A stretch of 64,000 nt of DNA from Phycisphaerales bacterium (lineage in GTDB: Bacteria > Planctomycetota > Phycisphaerae > Phycisphaerales > UBA1924). The notes beneath the pieces are model-generated. The model was not told where the DNA came from. It saw only the letters and a list, made by a program, of their open reading frames with translations, and ran no database searches. This document shows, in pieces, positions 1 through 8,782 of this stretch. Where the stretch lies: assembly GCA_029260295.1 (NCBI GenBank), contig JAJDDN010000008.1, positions 682,001-746,000 on the forward strand, read 5' to 3'. The first letter of the stretch is position 1; each line of letters starts with the position of its first letter. A program made the translations under genes and the position numbers.

Positions 1-146
1 CGGTTCGCCGGCGTCGTTTGGCGCGCATGAGGACCGTAACACGGATACGATGATAGTGACCGCTCACTATTTGTTAAGCCATTAAGTAGACCCATTGCAG
101 TTCAGCCCTGTGCTGACTCAATCAACCTTGAACGGAGTGATTCCGG
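1..146. other. Intergenic leader at window edge
   Basis: No coding region is supported in these first bases. The stretch just before 147 carries a GGAG at about 133-136, roughly 10 bases before the secretin ATG, which is usable as a ribosome binding site. I see no clear promoter or end of an upstream gene. Confidence 0.4.
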
Positions 147-3100
147 ATGTCACCCAGCAGACAACGATTCGTGACCTTGCTTCTTGCCACTACAGGAGCC
201 GCAGCTTCATTCGCTCATGCGAATGCTGAACCCGCGATGCCCTTAAACGGCCTGTCCAAAACAGTAAGTGTCAATTCAAATAGCGTTCTTGACCACGCAA
301 CGGCCTTGGTTTCAGACGGCCAAGTGATCCGGGCTCGAGCCATGATTTTGGCTTTGCAAGATTCCCCCGCGGGGCTCTCGCTCAGTGACGAACAAGACCA
401 GCGTGTCTGGAAGTTGCTCGCTCAGGTTGAGAGAACTATTCAACGCACAGACCGCCACGACATTGCACTCCAAAAAGCTCAGCACGCTCTTGGCTTTGAC
501 CGACTGGTTGATGCCGAGCGTCAGGCACAAACGGTGCTGAACTCTGCGAAATCAACAAATGATCAAATTGATCGCGCCAATGCGATCACGACCCAGATCC
601 AGATCCGCCGTGACCAGGCACTGCCATTGGTTCCAGCGACACTGCGATCTGCAATCGATTCATTCAACCAAGGCGACTACACACGGGCCAAAACCATAAT
701 CAACCGAATCGGTACACTCGGGCTTGATCTAGATTCATCGACCCGCCGCAAGCTCACGATCTACCGCTCACGCATCGCTGACCTGGAACAAACCAGAGGC
801 GAAACATTCGGTACACCTGCCCCATCGATGGGCATGCTTGCCCCAGAATCTGGGTCAAACTCAGAATGGCTAACCACCAATGCCCAAGAAATGCTCGGTC
901 AGCCGGCCGATGAGCCAGCTGATGAACCGGTGGTAGAGATCGTTGAAGTTGACGACTCTGATACACAAACTGAGCCTGAGGTTGATCTGGTCGAAACCGC
1001 CCGCAAGTTTGAGGCTCAGACCCTGCTTGCCAACGCCAATATCGCCTACGAGGAGCGGCGACTCAACGACGCCCTCAGCAGCTACAACAATCTGATGAGC
1101 AACTTTGCTTCCTACATCTCAGATGAAGAGCGTGCCCTTGCCGGCCAGCGCCTCAACGAGATTGAAGTCGCTCTCAATGTCCAAGGCGGACCGTCTGATG
1201 GCGGGCTCGATGATCCCATCGAAGAACGCAGCATCATTATGCAGCGTCTCACAGCAACATACGACAACCTGACCAATCAGGCCGATGATGCTTTGAGATC
1301 CGGCGACACAACAGTGGCAACCGGGCTCATTGCCCAGGCAAGGCTTGAGGTCCAGCGGGCACGCGATGTGATGCCTGAGGCAACCTACGAAAACTACATC
1401 ACCGATCTCGACAATATGGCGTCAAACATCGCCCAGCGTGAAGAGCAACTCCGCCAGTCTCGCCTCGAGCAGGAAGCATCGGATCGTGAGCAGCGTACGC
1501 TCGAACTCGAAACACAGCGACTCAACGAACGCGACGAGCGTGTACTCGCATCGCTCCAGCGTGTGCGTGCGTTGCAGTCCGAACTCAAGTACGAGGAAGC
1601 ACTGGAAATCGTAGAGAACATTCTGTTTCTCGATCCAGCAAATCCATCGGGCTTGTTGCTCAAAGACATCATTGAGGACATCATTGTCTACCGGGGGTTC
1701 TACGCGATTCAGCGTGACAAGAACCTGAGCTACGCCCATGAATCACTCGAAAATCAGGAAGCAATGATCATTCCTGATTTCTTGATTGATTACCCAGACG
1801 ACTGGCCGCAGATTAGTTTCCGTCGTGGTTCAACACTCGAATACGCAGAGTCAGAATCAAACCGGGCGGTACTCACGCAGCTCCGTGAAGCAAGAATGCC
1901 TGTCGACTTTGATGACAACTCATTCGAGGATGTGCTGGCCTTTATTGGTTCGGCCGCGGATCTTGATATCGATACCGACTGGGAATCACTTGCGGATATT
2001 GGTGTTGACCCGGATGTCCCCATAACCCTCCGACTCAATAATGTGACTCTAGAAGTCCTGCTCGATCGCGTGCTGGCAAAGGCATCCGACCCCGCGCTAC
2101 CCGCGAGCTGGGCAGTCCAGGACGGCATCCTGACCATCTCATCTGACGATGTGCTCCGCCAGAACACTGTGCTGGAAATCTACGATGTCCGAGACCTGCT
2201 CTTCGATGTCCCAGAGTTTGACAACGCCCCTGATTTTAATATATCAAGCGGTGGCGGCGGTGGCGGTGGCGGCGGCGGATCGAGCCCGTTCTCGGGGAGC
2301 AGCGGCGATCCTGATATCGCATCTCCCGAAGAACGCGTTGGTGCGATCTCTGATCTGATCCGTTCGAGTGTTGATCCTGGCCAGTGGGTTACCGATGGAG
2401 GAACGACAAGTTCGCTGACTTCATTGAACGGCAACTTTATCATCACAACAACTCCTCGGTATCACAGAGAAGTCATCGGGCTGCTCAACAAGCTCCGTTC
2501 ACAACGAGCAGTGCAGATCAGTGTCGAAGCCCGGTACATGTCTGTTGATCAGAACTTCTTTGAAAAAATCGGATTCGATCTTGATGTCTACCTGAATGCG
2601 GACAATACCGAGTTCAGAACCGCCAGCGCGATCGACCCTTCGCTCTTGCCATCGGACTTCTTCACCAATGGCCAGCTCGGCCGTACAGTCCAATCAAATC
2701 TTGACATAAACGGTGACACCGTCGTCGATGCCGCTGACACCATCCTTGTATTCGGGCCGGGCAACAACGGTGGCACGCTCCCCGACGGCACGACTGTTGG
2801 AGACGATCAGTTCTCGATCATCCAAGCGGCCCAGAACTCCTTCGGCATCAATGACAACCTGCTTACTTCCGGCTTCGGTGCGTTGGTCAACAACATGGCC
2901 CCAGCGTTGGGTATCACAGGGCGATTCCTTGATGATGTCCAGGTCGATTTTATGGTGGAAGCAACACAGGCCGATCAACGCTCGGTGACACTCACGGCCC
3001 CACGCCTGACATTCACAAACGGGCAGCGGGCAAATATTGTTGTCTCAACCCAGTCCACCTATGTCTCTGGGCTAACCGCGATTGTCGGCTCAAGCTCTGG

Positions 3101-3584
3101 TGCCTTTAACCCAACGATCTCTACACTCAACGACGGTGTCCTGCTTGACATCACCGGCGTGGCTTCTGCAGATCGCCGCTATGTCACCATGACCGTGATC
3201 ACATCACTGGCCAAGAACAACCTGACCGCTTCTTCAACTACGGTTCAGGGTGCAGTCGGCGGTACCGGTGGTACCCAGGGTGCCTCCAACTTCCAGGGAA
3301 CTATCCAGCTTCCAACCCAGGATTCGACTCAGATCAATACAACCGTGACTGTCCCAGATCAAGGCACGATTATGCTTGGTGGACAACGGATGGTTGATGA
3401 GGTCCAGATCGAATCCGGCGTGCCGGTTCTGTCCAAGATCCCCATACTCTCACGCTTCTTCTCCAACCGCCTTGATGTCAAGGAAGAGAAAACCCTCTTG
3501 GTGATGATCAAACCAACAATCCTCATCCAGAACGAAGAGGAAGAACGCCACTTCCCAGGACTCCTCGACCAACTCGGCGGATAA
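147..3584 (+). CDS. Secretin (GspD/PilQ superfamily) with long TPR/coiled-coil N-terminus
   Basis: Predicted outer-membrane secretin of 1145 residues, probably the pore of a type II secretion or type IV pilus-like machine. A signal peptide occupies about residues 1-27. TPR-like helices follow, then a strongly charged coiled coil near 430-475 and a small N-domain-like region near 575-650. A run of ten glycines lies near 702-711. The C-terminal secretin core runs from about 780 to 1130 and contains the typical closing motif VPDQGTIMLGGQ followed by GVPVLSKIPILSRFF. Family secretins are usually 600-750 residues, so the N-terminal half is an addition. Near residues 851-865 a DINGDTVVDAAD loop resembles a calcium-binding dockerin/EF-hand loop inside the secretin region. 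No other secretion genes are adjacent, although a pseudopilin is encoded near 14-15 kb. A strong terminator follows. The secretin call is secure; the substrate is unknown. Confidence 0.88.
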   Translation: MSPSRQRFVTLLLATTGAAASFAHANAEPAMPLNGLSKTVSVNSNSVLDHATALVSDGQVIRARAMILALQDSPAGLSLSDEQDQRVWKLLAQVERTIQRTDRHDIALQKAQHALGFDRLVDAERQAQTVLNSAKSTNDQIDRANAITTQIQIRRDQALPLVPATLRSAIDSFNQGDYTRAKTIINRIGTLGLDLDSSTRRKLTIYRSRIADLEQTRGETFGTPAPSMGMLAPESGSNSEWLTTNAQEMLGQPADEPADEPVVEIVEVDDSDTQTEPEVDLVETARKFEAQTLLANANIAYEERRLNDALSSYNNLMSNFASYISDEERALAGQRLNEIEVALNVQGGPSDGGLDDPIEERSIIMQRLTATYDNLTNQADDALRSGDTTVATGLIAQARLEVQRARDVMPEATYENYITDLDNMASNIAQREEQLRQSRLEQEASDREQRTLELETQRLNERDERVLASLQRVRALQSELKYEEALEIVENILFLDPANPSGLLLKDIIEDIIVYRGFYAIQRDKNLSYAHESLENQEAMIIPDFLIDYPDDWPQISFRRGSTLEYAESESNRAVLTQLREARMPVDFDDNSFEDVLAFIGSAADLDIDTDWESLADIGVDPDVPITLRLNNVTLEVLLDRVLAKASDPALPASWAVQDGILTISSDDVLRQNTVLEIYDVRDLLFDVPEFDNAPDFNISSGGGGGGGGGGSSPFSGSSGDPDIASPEERVGAISDLIRSSVDPGQWVTDGGTTSSLTSLNGNFIITTTPRYHREVIGLLNKLRSQRAVQISVEARYMSVDQNFFEKIGFDLDVYLNADNTEFRTASAIDPSLLPSDFFTNGQLGRTVQSNLDINGDTVVDAADTILVFGPGNNGGTLPDGTTVGDDQFSIIQAAQNSFGINDNLLTSGFGALVNNMAPALGITGRFLDDVQVDFMVEATQADQRSVTLTAPRLTFTNGQRANIVVSTQSTYVSGLTAIVGSSSGAFNPTISTLNDGVLLDITGVASADRRYVTMTVITSLAKNNLTASSTTVQGAVGGTGGTQGASNFQGTIQLPTQDSTQINTTVTVPDQGTIMLGGQRMVDEVQIESGVPVLSKIPILSRFFSNRLDVKEEKTLLVMIKPTILIQNEEEERHFPGLLDQLGG

Positions 3585-3607
3585 CAATCCAGTCTTTGAA
3601 ATTTCAC

Positions 3608-3644
3608 AAACTCGGAGCATGCTCGGCATGCTCCGAGTTTTTTT
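3608..3644 (+). terminator. Rho-independent terminator of the secretin gene
   Basis: A perfect 15-bp inverted repeat (arms 3608-3622 and 3626-3640, loop TCG) is followed by a run of Ts to 3644. It lies 24 bases after the secretin stop codon. Confidence 0.92.
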
Positions 3645-3755
3645 GTCTCCAGATCCCCGTTTCGATGGATGGACGCAAAGATGCTCGCAAATCACACCGC
3701 GATGCTCTATAGTGTGATCGCCAAAGCCGGCTGGTTTATACATGGGAGACGACGG

Positions 3756-4121
3756 ATGAGCGAGTCCAGACTCAGAGTTTCAAAGATTGACGACATCACT
3801 CAGATCGAGTTCATCGATCGAAATATTTTAGATGAAGCCAATATTCAAGCGATTAGCGATGAGATCAGCGGGATTATCGAGCAGGCATCAAATCCACATC
3901 TGCTCATTAACTTTGCCAATGTTGACCACCTCTCGTCTGCTGCGTTGGGCGCATTGATCACCATCAATAACAAAGCCAATGAAAAAAGCGGCAAGCTTCG
4001 TTTGGCCAATATCGATCCGCAGATTTATGAAGTCTTTGTAATCACCAGACTCAACAAACTCTTTAGTATCCACGAAACACTCAACGACGCGATGGAACAA
4101 TTCAACAAGGCAACCAACTGA
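3756..4121 (+). CDS. STAS-domain anti-sigma factor antagonist
   Basis: Protein of 121 residues with the STAS fold of SpoIIAA/RsbV-type anti-anti-sigma factors. The conserved loop around the phosphorylatable residue reads NVDHLSSAALGALI, where family members have Asp-Ser-Ser-Gly; a serine is kept at the expected site. The start at 3756 is chosen because GGGAG at 3744-3748 sits 7 bases upstream; an in-frame start at 3669 would add 29 residues with no family resemblance. Only 12 bases separate it from the anti-sigma kinase gene, so the two probably form a partner-switching pair. The sigma factor controlled is not identified; the sigma gene at about 10 kb is a possible but unproven target. Confidence 0.85.
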   Translation: MSESRLRVSKIDDITQIEFIDRNILDEANIQAISDEISGIIEQASNPHLLINFANVDHLSSAALGALITINNKANEKSGKLRLANIDPQIYEVFVITRLNKLFSIHETLNDAMEQFNKATN

Positions 4122-4133
4122 GCATTCAGAACC

Positions 4134-4562
4134 ATGGGCGATCCGCAGACATGCATCCTGGGTTCTGAAACGGTCGAACTACTCAATGATCGCCATGCGA
4201 TTAATGAGTTGATCGAGCGGATTCTTGCGCTTGCTGTCGGAACAGGATTAAAGGATGCTGCCATCTTTGCAGTCCGCTTGGCGATCGAAGAAGCAATCAC
4301 CAACGCCTTTGTGCATGGGCATCAAAACCTACCGGGCGATGTACCTGTACTTGTTGAGTTCAAAGTTTCTCAAGGCGAGATTCAGATCGCGATCGAAGAC
4401 CGGGGCCCGGGGTTCACTCCTGATACACTCCCTGATCCCACGCTCATAGAAAATCTCTCGAAACCATTTGGGCGAGGGGTCATGCTGATGAAGGCTTATA
4501 TGACCGAGGTGCTCTATAACCCGCAGGGCAATCGGGTCAAAATGCGTTATCTCACGCCTTAA
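4134..4562 (+). CDS. Anti-sigma factor serine kinase (RsbW/SpoIIAB-like HATPase_c)
   Basis: Protein of 142 residues that is almost entirely a GHKL ATPase domain. The N box reads EEAITNAFVHG, the G1 box EDRGPGF, and a G2-like GRGVMLM follows near the C-terminus, all as in RsbW-type anti-sigma kinases. These proteins bind a sigma factor and phosphorylate their STAS antagonist, which is encoded directly upstream here. There is no membrane segment or receiver domain, so it is a cytoplasmic switch protein, not a sensor kinase. No terminator is visible before the iscS promoter. Confidence 0.85.
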   Translation: MGDPQTCILGSETVELLNDRHAINELIERILALAVGTGLKDAAIFAVRLAIEEAITNAFVHGHQNLPGDVPVLVEFKVSQGEIQIAIEDRGPGFTPDTLPDPTLIENLSKPFGRGVMLMKAYMTEVLYNPQGNRVKMRYLTP

Positions 4563-4618
4563 TCTTCCCTCATTGACTCAACACTTCACTTTTTGTAGAT
4601 TCGATTGCGTATTCAAGA

Positions 4619-4647
4619 TTGCTCATTTCAGAGATCTGGACTATACT
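4619..4647 (+). promoter_or_regulatory. Candidate sigma-70 promoter of the isc operon
   Basis: TTGCTC at 4619-4624 and TATACT at 4642-4647 are separated by exactly 17 bases, a good match to housekeeping promoter spacing. They lie about 75-100 bases before the iscS start. Based on sequence alone. Confidence 0.5.
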
Positions 4648-4667
4648 TAAGATGGAATGATTCTAAG

Positions 4668-4691
4668 ACTCAGGACACACTTGTCCTGAGT
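4668..4691 (+). promoter_or_regulatory. Leader hairpin before iscS
   Basis: A perfect 10-bp inverted repeat, ACTCAGGACA and TGTCCTGAGT with a 4-base loop, lies between the putative promoter and the iscS start. No T-run follows, so it is not an intrinsic terminator. It could be an operator dyad or an mRNA leader hairpin. Confidence 0.45.
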
Positions 4692-4719
4692 TGCCGAGTC
4701 CCAGCGAGGTTTAACCAAA

Positions 4720-5958
4720 ATGGGCGTGACTCTCCCTATGTATCTTGACCATGCCGCGACGACCCCCTGTGATCCGCGTGTCGTTGAGGCGATGATGCCT
4801 TACTTCACCGAGATCTTCGGGAATCCTGGGTCTCGAAACCACAGCTTCGGCTGGGCCGCCGAGAAGGGCGTGAAGATCGCTCGCCAGCAGATCGCTGATC
4901 TGATTGGTGCCGACTCCAAAGAGATCATCTTCACCTCAGGCTCTACCGAATCCAACAACATCGCCATCAAGGGCGCGGCGAACATGTACGCCAAGAAACC
5001 CGCGGGTCAATCCGGCCGTGGCCACATCATCACTGCGATCCATGAGCACAAGGCCGTGCTCGATCCGTGCAAGCGGATGGAGAAGGACGGGTTTGATGTG
5101 ACTTACTTGGCACCAGGCCCCGATGGCTTGATTACCCGCTCGATGATCGAGGACGCACTCCGCGAGGACACGATTCTCGTCACAATCATGTGGGCCAACA
5201 ACGAGCTCGGGACGATCAACGAGATCCCTGAGATCGGCGAACTGTGCCACGAGAAGAAAGTGGTCTTCCACACCGACGCGACCCAGTGGGTTGGCAAGAT
5301 GCCCACCAATGTCAAGCTCGACAATGTAGATCTGCTGTCCCTATCAGGCCACAAGATCTACGGCCCAAAGGGTGTCGGCGCATTATATGTCCGGCGTCGC
5401 AAGCCCCGCATCCGTCTGACCGCACTCCAAGAAGGCGGCGGCCAAGAACGCGGCTTCCGCTCTGGTACACTCAATGTCACCGGGATCGTCGGGCTTGGGA
5501 AAGCTTGCGGGATCTGTGCCCAAACCATGGACGATGAACGCGAACGCCTCTTGGTTCTCCGCAATGAGCTTGAAACCAAGATCGAAAGTGCACTCGATGT
5601 CACACAGGTCAATGGCGCCCGCGACCGCCGTCTCGCACACATCACCAACATCTCCTTCGGATTCGTCGAAGGCGAATCGTTGATGATGGCGATCAAAGAG
5701 ATCGCGGTCAGCTCCGGATCAGCGTGTACCAGTGCGTCACTCGAACCCAGCTATGTGCTCAAGGCACTGGGAATCGGCGATGATCTCGCACACTCCTCGC
5801 TGCGGATCTCGATGGGACGCTGGACGACCAAAGAACAGATCGACTACGCGGGCGACAAGATTATCGAAGCGGTCCAGAAACTCCGCGTGCTCTCGCCGCT
5901 CTATGACATGCACAACGAGGGCATCGACATCACCAAGATCGAATGGGCAGCGCACTGA
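4720..5958 (+). CDS. iscS: Cysteine desulfurase IscS
   Basis: PLP-dependent cysteine desulfurase of 412 residues that supplies persulfide sulfur for Fe-S cluster assembly. It opens with YLDHAATTPCDPRV as IscS proteins do. The PLP lysine lies in SGHKIYGPKG (Lys212), and the catalytic cysteine lies in SSGSACTSAS (Cys336) on the long loop typical of group I (IscS/NifS) enzymes. The length matches E. coli IscS (404). It is followed by iscU and an A-type carrier gene, forming a compact isc operon. No iscR, hscAB or fdx gene is present here, so regulation must differ from enterobacteria; a candidate promoter and leader hairpin lie upstream. Confidence 0.96.
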   Translation: MGVTLPMYLDHAATTPCDPRVVEAMMPYFTEIFGNPGSRNHSFGWAAEKGVKIARQQIADLIGADSKEIIFTSGSTESNNIAIKGAANMYAKKPAGQSGRGHIITAIHEHKAVLDPCKRMEKDGFDVTYLAPGPDGLITRSMIEDALREDTILVTIMWANNELGTINEIPEIGELCHEKKVVFHTDATQWVGKMPTNVKLDNVDLLSLSGHKIYGPKGVGALYVRRRKPRIRLTALQEGGGQERGFRSGTLNVTGIVGLGKACGICAQTMDDERERLLVLRNELETKIESALDVTQVNGARDRRLAHITNISFGFVEGESLMMAIKEIAVSSGSACTSASLEPSYVLKALGIGDDLAHSSLRISMGRWTTKEQIDYAGDKIIEAVQKLRVLSPLYDMHNEGIDITKIEWAAH

Positions 5959-5963
5959 TTGAG

Positions 5964-6016
5964 TCGGCCCCCTCCGGGGCCGAGGAATGGGCTTAGTTGG
6001 CCCCCTCCGGGGCCAA
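5964..6016 (+). repeat. Tandem pair of near-identical GC-rich hairpins between iscS and iscU
   Basis: The 16-base palindromic unit GGCCCCCTCCGGGGCC occurs at 5966-5981 and again at 5999-6014. The flanking pair changes from C-G in the first copy (5965/5982) to T-A in the second (5998/6015), and the outermost T-A pair (5964/5983, 5997/6016) is kept, so the folded stem is preserved. They occupy most of the iscS-iscU spacer and lack T-runs. Confidence 0.75.
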
Positions 6017-6050
6017 GATAGACAGACCACAAACACCTGAGAGGTGCAAT

Positions 6051-6446
6051 ATGGCATACGGCGAAAAAGTAATCGACCACTACGAAAACCCACGCAATGT
6101 CGGGACCTTCGGCACACAAAAAGAAATCAAGGCCTCCGCCGAGATCGGGGTCGGCCTCGTCGGCGCTCCAGAGTGCGGCGATGTCATGCAGCTCCAGATC
6201 AAGGTCAACGACGACACAGGCGTCATCGAAGACGCCAAGTTCAAATGCTTCGGCTGCGGCTCTGCGATCGCCAGCTCATCACTGGCGACCGAATGGCTCA
6301 AGGGCAAATCGCTCGACGAGGGCCTTGAAATCAAGAATACAGAGATCGTTGAAGAGCTGAGTCTCCCGCCCGTCAAAATCCACTGCTCGGTACTGGCCGA
6401 GGACGCGATCAAAGCGGCAATATCTGATTACAAATCCAAACAATAA
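6051..6446 (+). CDS. iscU: Fe-S cluster assembly scaffold IscU
   Basis: Scaffold protein of 131 residues on which new [2Fe-2S] clusters are built. All three ligand cysteines are visible: PECGDVM, FGCGSAIASSS and PPVKIHCSVLAEDAI, the last preceded by the LPPVK chaperone-recognition motif. The start at 6051 gives the standard MAYGEKVIDHYENP N-terminus and has GAGAGGTG just upstream; the longer frame from 5997 would begin inside the hairpin repeat. The length matches IscU from other bacteria (about 128). It lies between iscS and the A-type carrier gene. Confidence 0.96.
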   Translation: MAYGEKVIDHYENPRNVGTFGTQKEIKASAEIGVGLVGAPECGDVMQLQIKVNDDTGVIEDAKFKCFGCGSAIASSSLATEWLKGKSLDEGLEIKNTEIVEELSLPPVKIHCSVLAEDAIKAAISDYKSKQ

Positions 6447-6522
6447 GACCTAGCGATCGCTTGGTTTACAGACCTAGAATCCCGACAAAGACATCCACTT
6501 CATAAAAACCATCTGAGGCATC

Positions 6523-6888
6523 ATGAGCACCGATACAACTCCATCAACCGAACAAGACTCCGTCATCCTCACCGAACTGGCCGCCAACGAGATCCGTGGC
6601 ATCATCGCCAAGCAAGAGCTTGCCCCGGACAAGGTCCGTCTCCGCGTCGGTGTCAAGGGCGGCGGGTGCTCAGGATTTAGCTACCTCCTCGACCTCACCG
6701 AGACCCAGAAGGACTCCGATGAGGTCTTCGAGCAGCATGGCATCAAGGTCATTGTTGATCCCAAGAGCCTGCTCTATCTGAGCGGTGTCACGGTGGATTT
6801 CAAGGACGAGATCATGGGCCGCGGGTTTGTGTTTAACAACCCCAACGCGACCAGCAGCTGCGGCTGTGGATCAAGCTTCTCGGCCTAA
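6523..6888 (+). CDS. iscA: A-type Fe-S carrier (IscA/ErpA/HesB family)
   Basis: Protein of 121 residues with the HesB fold. The three conserved cysteines are present as GGGCSGFSY and the C-terminal SSCGCGSSF. It would accept Fe-S clusters from IscU and deliver them to apo-enzymes. The N-terminal 15 residues (Ser/Thr-rich) are an extension before the domain begins at SVILTELAANEI. The position after iscU supports the iscA name, but sequence alone does not separate IscA from ErpA. The spacer from iscU is 76 bases. Confidence 0.9.
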   Translation: MSTDTTPSTEQDSVILTELAANEIRGIIAKQELAPDKVRLRVGVKGGGCSGFSYLLDLTETQKDSDEVFEQHGIKVIVDPKSLLYLSGVTVDFKDEIMGRGFVFNNPNATSSCGCGSSFSA

Positions 6889-7029
6889 TCCACCGGGCGA
6901 GTTATCCGCCTGAATGTGTAGAAACTCACTTTCTTTGCTCTCTTTGCAGCTCTAGGGTTGCGAAAGTAGCTGTTGTATGGTTCAATCACCATTGCACCTA
7001 TGCCCCTTGAGCCGGAGATGTGACCAACC

Positions 7030-7506
7030 ATGAGCGAAGCCGGATGCCCACTAGAGACAACCTCCTGTTTTTCTCCCCCCACTATGGTCCAGTTCAGTGT
7101 ATTTTTGCCCAATAAAGTTGGCAAGATGCTCGATCTCGTCGAGAACTTCGACGAATCCTCCCAGTGCCAGATCTGTGCAATCTCTGTCCATGAGGCCTCC
7201 GACCACGCTGTGGTTCGTCTCATTACCAATCACGCCCATGTCACACGACGGATCCTCAAGGACCACCAGCTTGCGTTTGCTGAGCACGAGGTCCTGGTAG
7301 TTGAGCTCTCTGAAGGGCACACGCTGTCCAAGCTCTGCCTGTATCTGCTCGGTGTGGAGATGAATATCGCCTTTGCCTACGCCCTGATGATCGAATCCAG
7401 CGGGGCCCCCACCATCGCCATCGCGGTTGATGACCAGACCTTGGCGGGGCAAATTCTCCGCCAAAAGGGCTTCCGGCTCATCGGTGAAGCCGATCTGCCC
7501 AAATAG
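7030..7506 (+). CDS. ACT-domain protein
   Basis: Protein of 158 residues consistent with two ACT-like regulatory modules. The first begins QFSVFLPNKVGKMLDLVENF, close to the FL.NKPG.L opening of ACT domains, and the second begins near MNIAFAYALMIESSG. No catalytic domain is attached, so it probably acts as a small ligand-binding regulator; the ligand is unknown. The start at 7030 has GGAG 12 bases upstream; a start at 7084 would remove a Cys-containing N-terminus that looks unrelated to the domain. It stands alone between isc and a thioredoxin-like gene. Confidence 0.7.
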   Translation: MSEAGCPLETTSCFSPPTMVQFSVFLPNKVGKMLDLVENFDESSQCQICAISVHEASDHAVVRLITNHAHVTRRILKDHQLAFAEHEVLVVELSEGHTLSKLCLYLLGVEMNIAFAYALMIESSGAPTIAIAVDDQTLAGQILRQKGFRLIGEADLPK

Positions 7507-7648
7507 GGCTCCAAACCCCTATAATCGAACTCTCAGCAACCCCGGCATGGGGGGCTGGTAATGTATTAATGAAATCAGTATCAATCACCTGATCCGACAC
7601 AGCCCTTGTGGCTTTGCCTATAGAGCGGATCCCATCACCGGAGTACTC

Positions 7649-8701
7649 ATGAAACACACCACGACACTCATCGCCGCCCTGAGCGGGCTCGCACTCCTCT
7701 CCGGGCTTCCCAGCTCGGCGTTGGCCGGTCCAGACCACAACCACGACCACGCCAAAGCAACCCACAAGGAGAGTCTCGAAGATCTCCTCCCGGATCTGAA
7801 GAAGCCTGAGCTCTGGATCGGGTCTTCTGCTCCTGAACTCTCCATCGCCAAGTTCGTCAAGGGCGATTCGGTAGACGGGTTTGAGAGCGGGCAGGTTTAT
7901 GTTGTTGAGTTCTGGGCGACTTGGTGTAGCCCTTGTATCAAAGCCTTCCCACACTTGTCTGATATGCAAGAGAGCTATGGCGAAGATGTCCGCTTTATCG
8001 GGGTCAATGTCTGGGAACGCCAGAAGGGCCAGGAACGCATGGACCTCGTCGAAGAGTTTGTCGCCAAGCAGGGCGAACGGATGCGCTACACCGTCGCGGT
8101 CGAAGACGGCAGTTCCATGTCAGACAACTGGATGAAGCCAGCCGGCCAGAACGGTATCCCCGCGGCATTCATCGTTGATGGCGATGCCAAGATTGCTTGG
8201 GTTGGGCATCCGGGTGAAATAGATAAGCCTCTCGAAGCAATCGTTGCTGGAGAGTTTGATAGTGAAACTGCTGCTACTGAAGCTTGGAAGCAGCAGGTCC
8301 TGTCCGCAGCGTTCCAATCCTTTGCCCGATCGCTGCAGAGCGGCGAGGATCTTGACAAAGCCCGAAAGATTGGCAATATCCTTGTTGATGACCATTTGGT
8401 CGACGAACCAAGAGGGCTCAACGCGGTTGCGTGGATGCTGCTCAACTCCGAGGCCGAAGGCGTTGGAATGCATGATTACCAGATGGCACTCAAGGCAGCC
8501 GCTGTTGCCTGCGATAAGACAGAGTGGAAAGACTGGGGCGTCCTGGATACCTACGCCCTTGCGATGCACAAGACCGGCGATACTGTCTCGGCGATCAAAT
8601 GGCAACAAAAAGCAATCGAACTCGCCAAGGTCGATGACGATCAAGGCGGCAAAGACGCTGTCGCTGAGCTCGAAGCAAAGCTCGCCGAGTACAAAGAATA
8701 A
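7649..8701 (+). CDS. Secreted TlpA-like thioredoxin with C-terminal TPR-like region
   Basis: Protein of 350 residues with an N-terminal signal peptide (about 1-26, ending LPSSALA) and a His-rich segment PDHNHDHAKATH just after cleavage that could bind metal. A thioredoxin fold follows with active site FWATWCSPCIKAFP near residue 90-100 and the cis-proline in NGIPAAFIVD. The last 130 residues are helical and TPR-like. It is probably a periplasmic thiol-disulfide protein. CGGAG upstream of the ATG supports the start. The divergent-terminator partner, trxB, is a cytoplasmic reductase and is not expected to reduce it directly. Confidence 0.85.
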   Translation: MKHTTTLIAALSGLALLSGLPSSALAGPDHNHDHAKATHKESLEDLLPDLKKPELWIGSSAPELSIAKFVKGDSVDGFESGQVYVVEFWATWCSPCIKAFPHLSDMQESYGEDVRFIGVNVWERQKGQERMDLVEEFVAKQGERMRYTVAVEDGSSMSDNWMKPAGQNGIPAAFIVDGDAKIAWVGHPGEIDKPLEAIVAGEFDSETAATEAWKQQVLSAAFQSFARSLQSGEDLDKARKIGNILVDDHLVDEPRGLNAVAWMLLNSEAEGVGMHDYQMALKAAAVACDKTEWKDWGVLDTYALAMHKTGDTVSAIKWQQKAIELAKVDDDQGGKDAVAELEAKLAEYKE

Positions 8702-8726
8702 TCACCCGAGTGATAATCCAATATCA

Positions 8727-8757
8727 AAAGAAGGCACCCTTGACGGGTGCCTTCTTT
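8727..8757. terminator. Terminator between the TlpA-like gene and trxB
   Basis: Perfect 13-bp inverted repeat with arms 8727-8739 and 8745-8757 and a 5-base loop. A-rich on the left arm and T-rich on the right, so it can serve both converging genes. Confidence 0.88.
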
Positions 8758-8782
8758 ATTTGAGAATATATTCGTTCGAGGC

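Noticed and set aside
7503-7523. ATAGGG...CCCTAT inverted repeat after the ACT-domain gene
   Set aside because: A 6-bp stem without a T-run is too weak to call a terminator.
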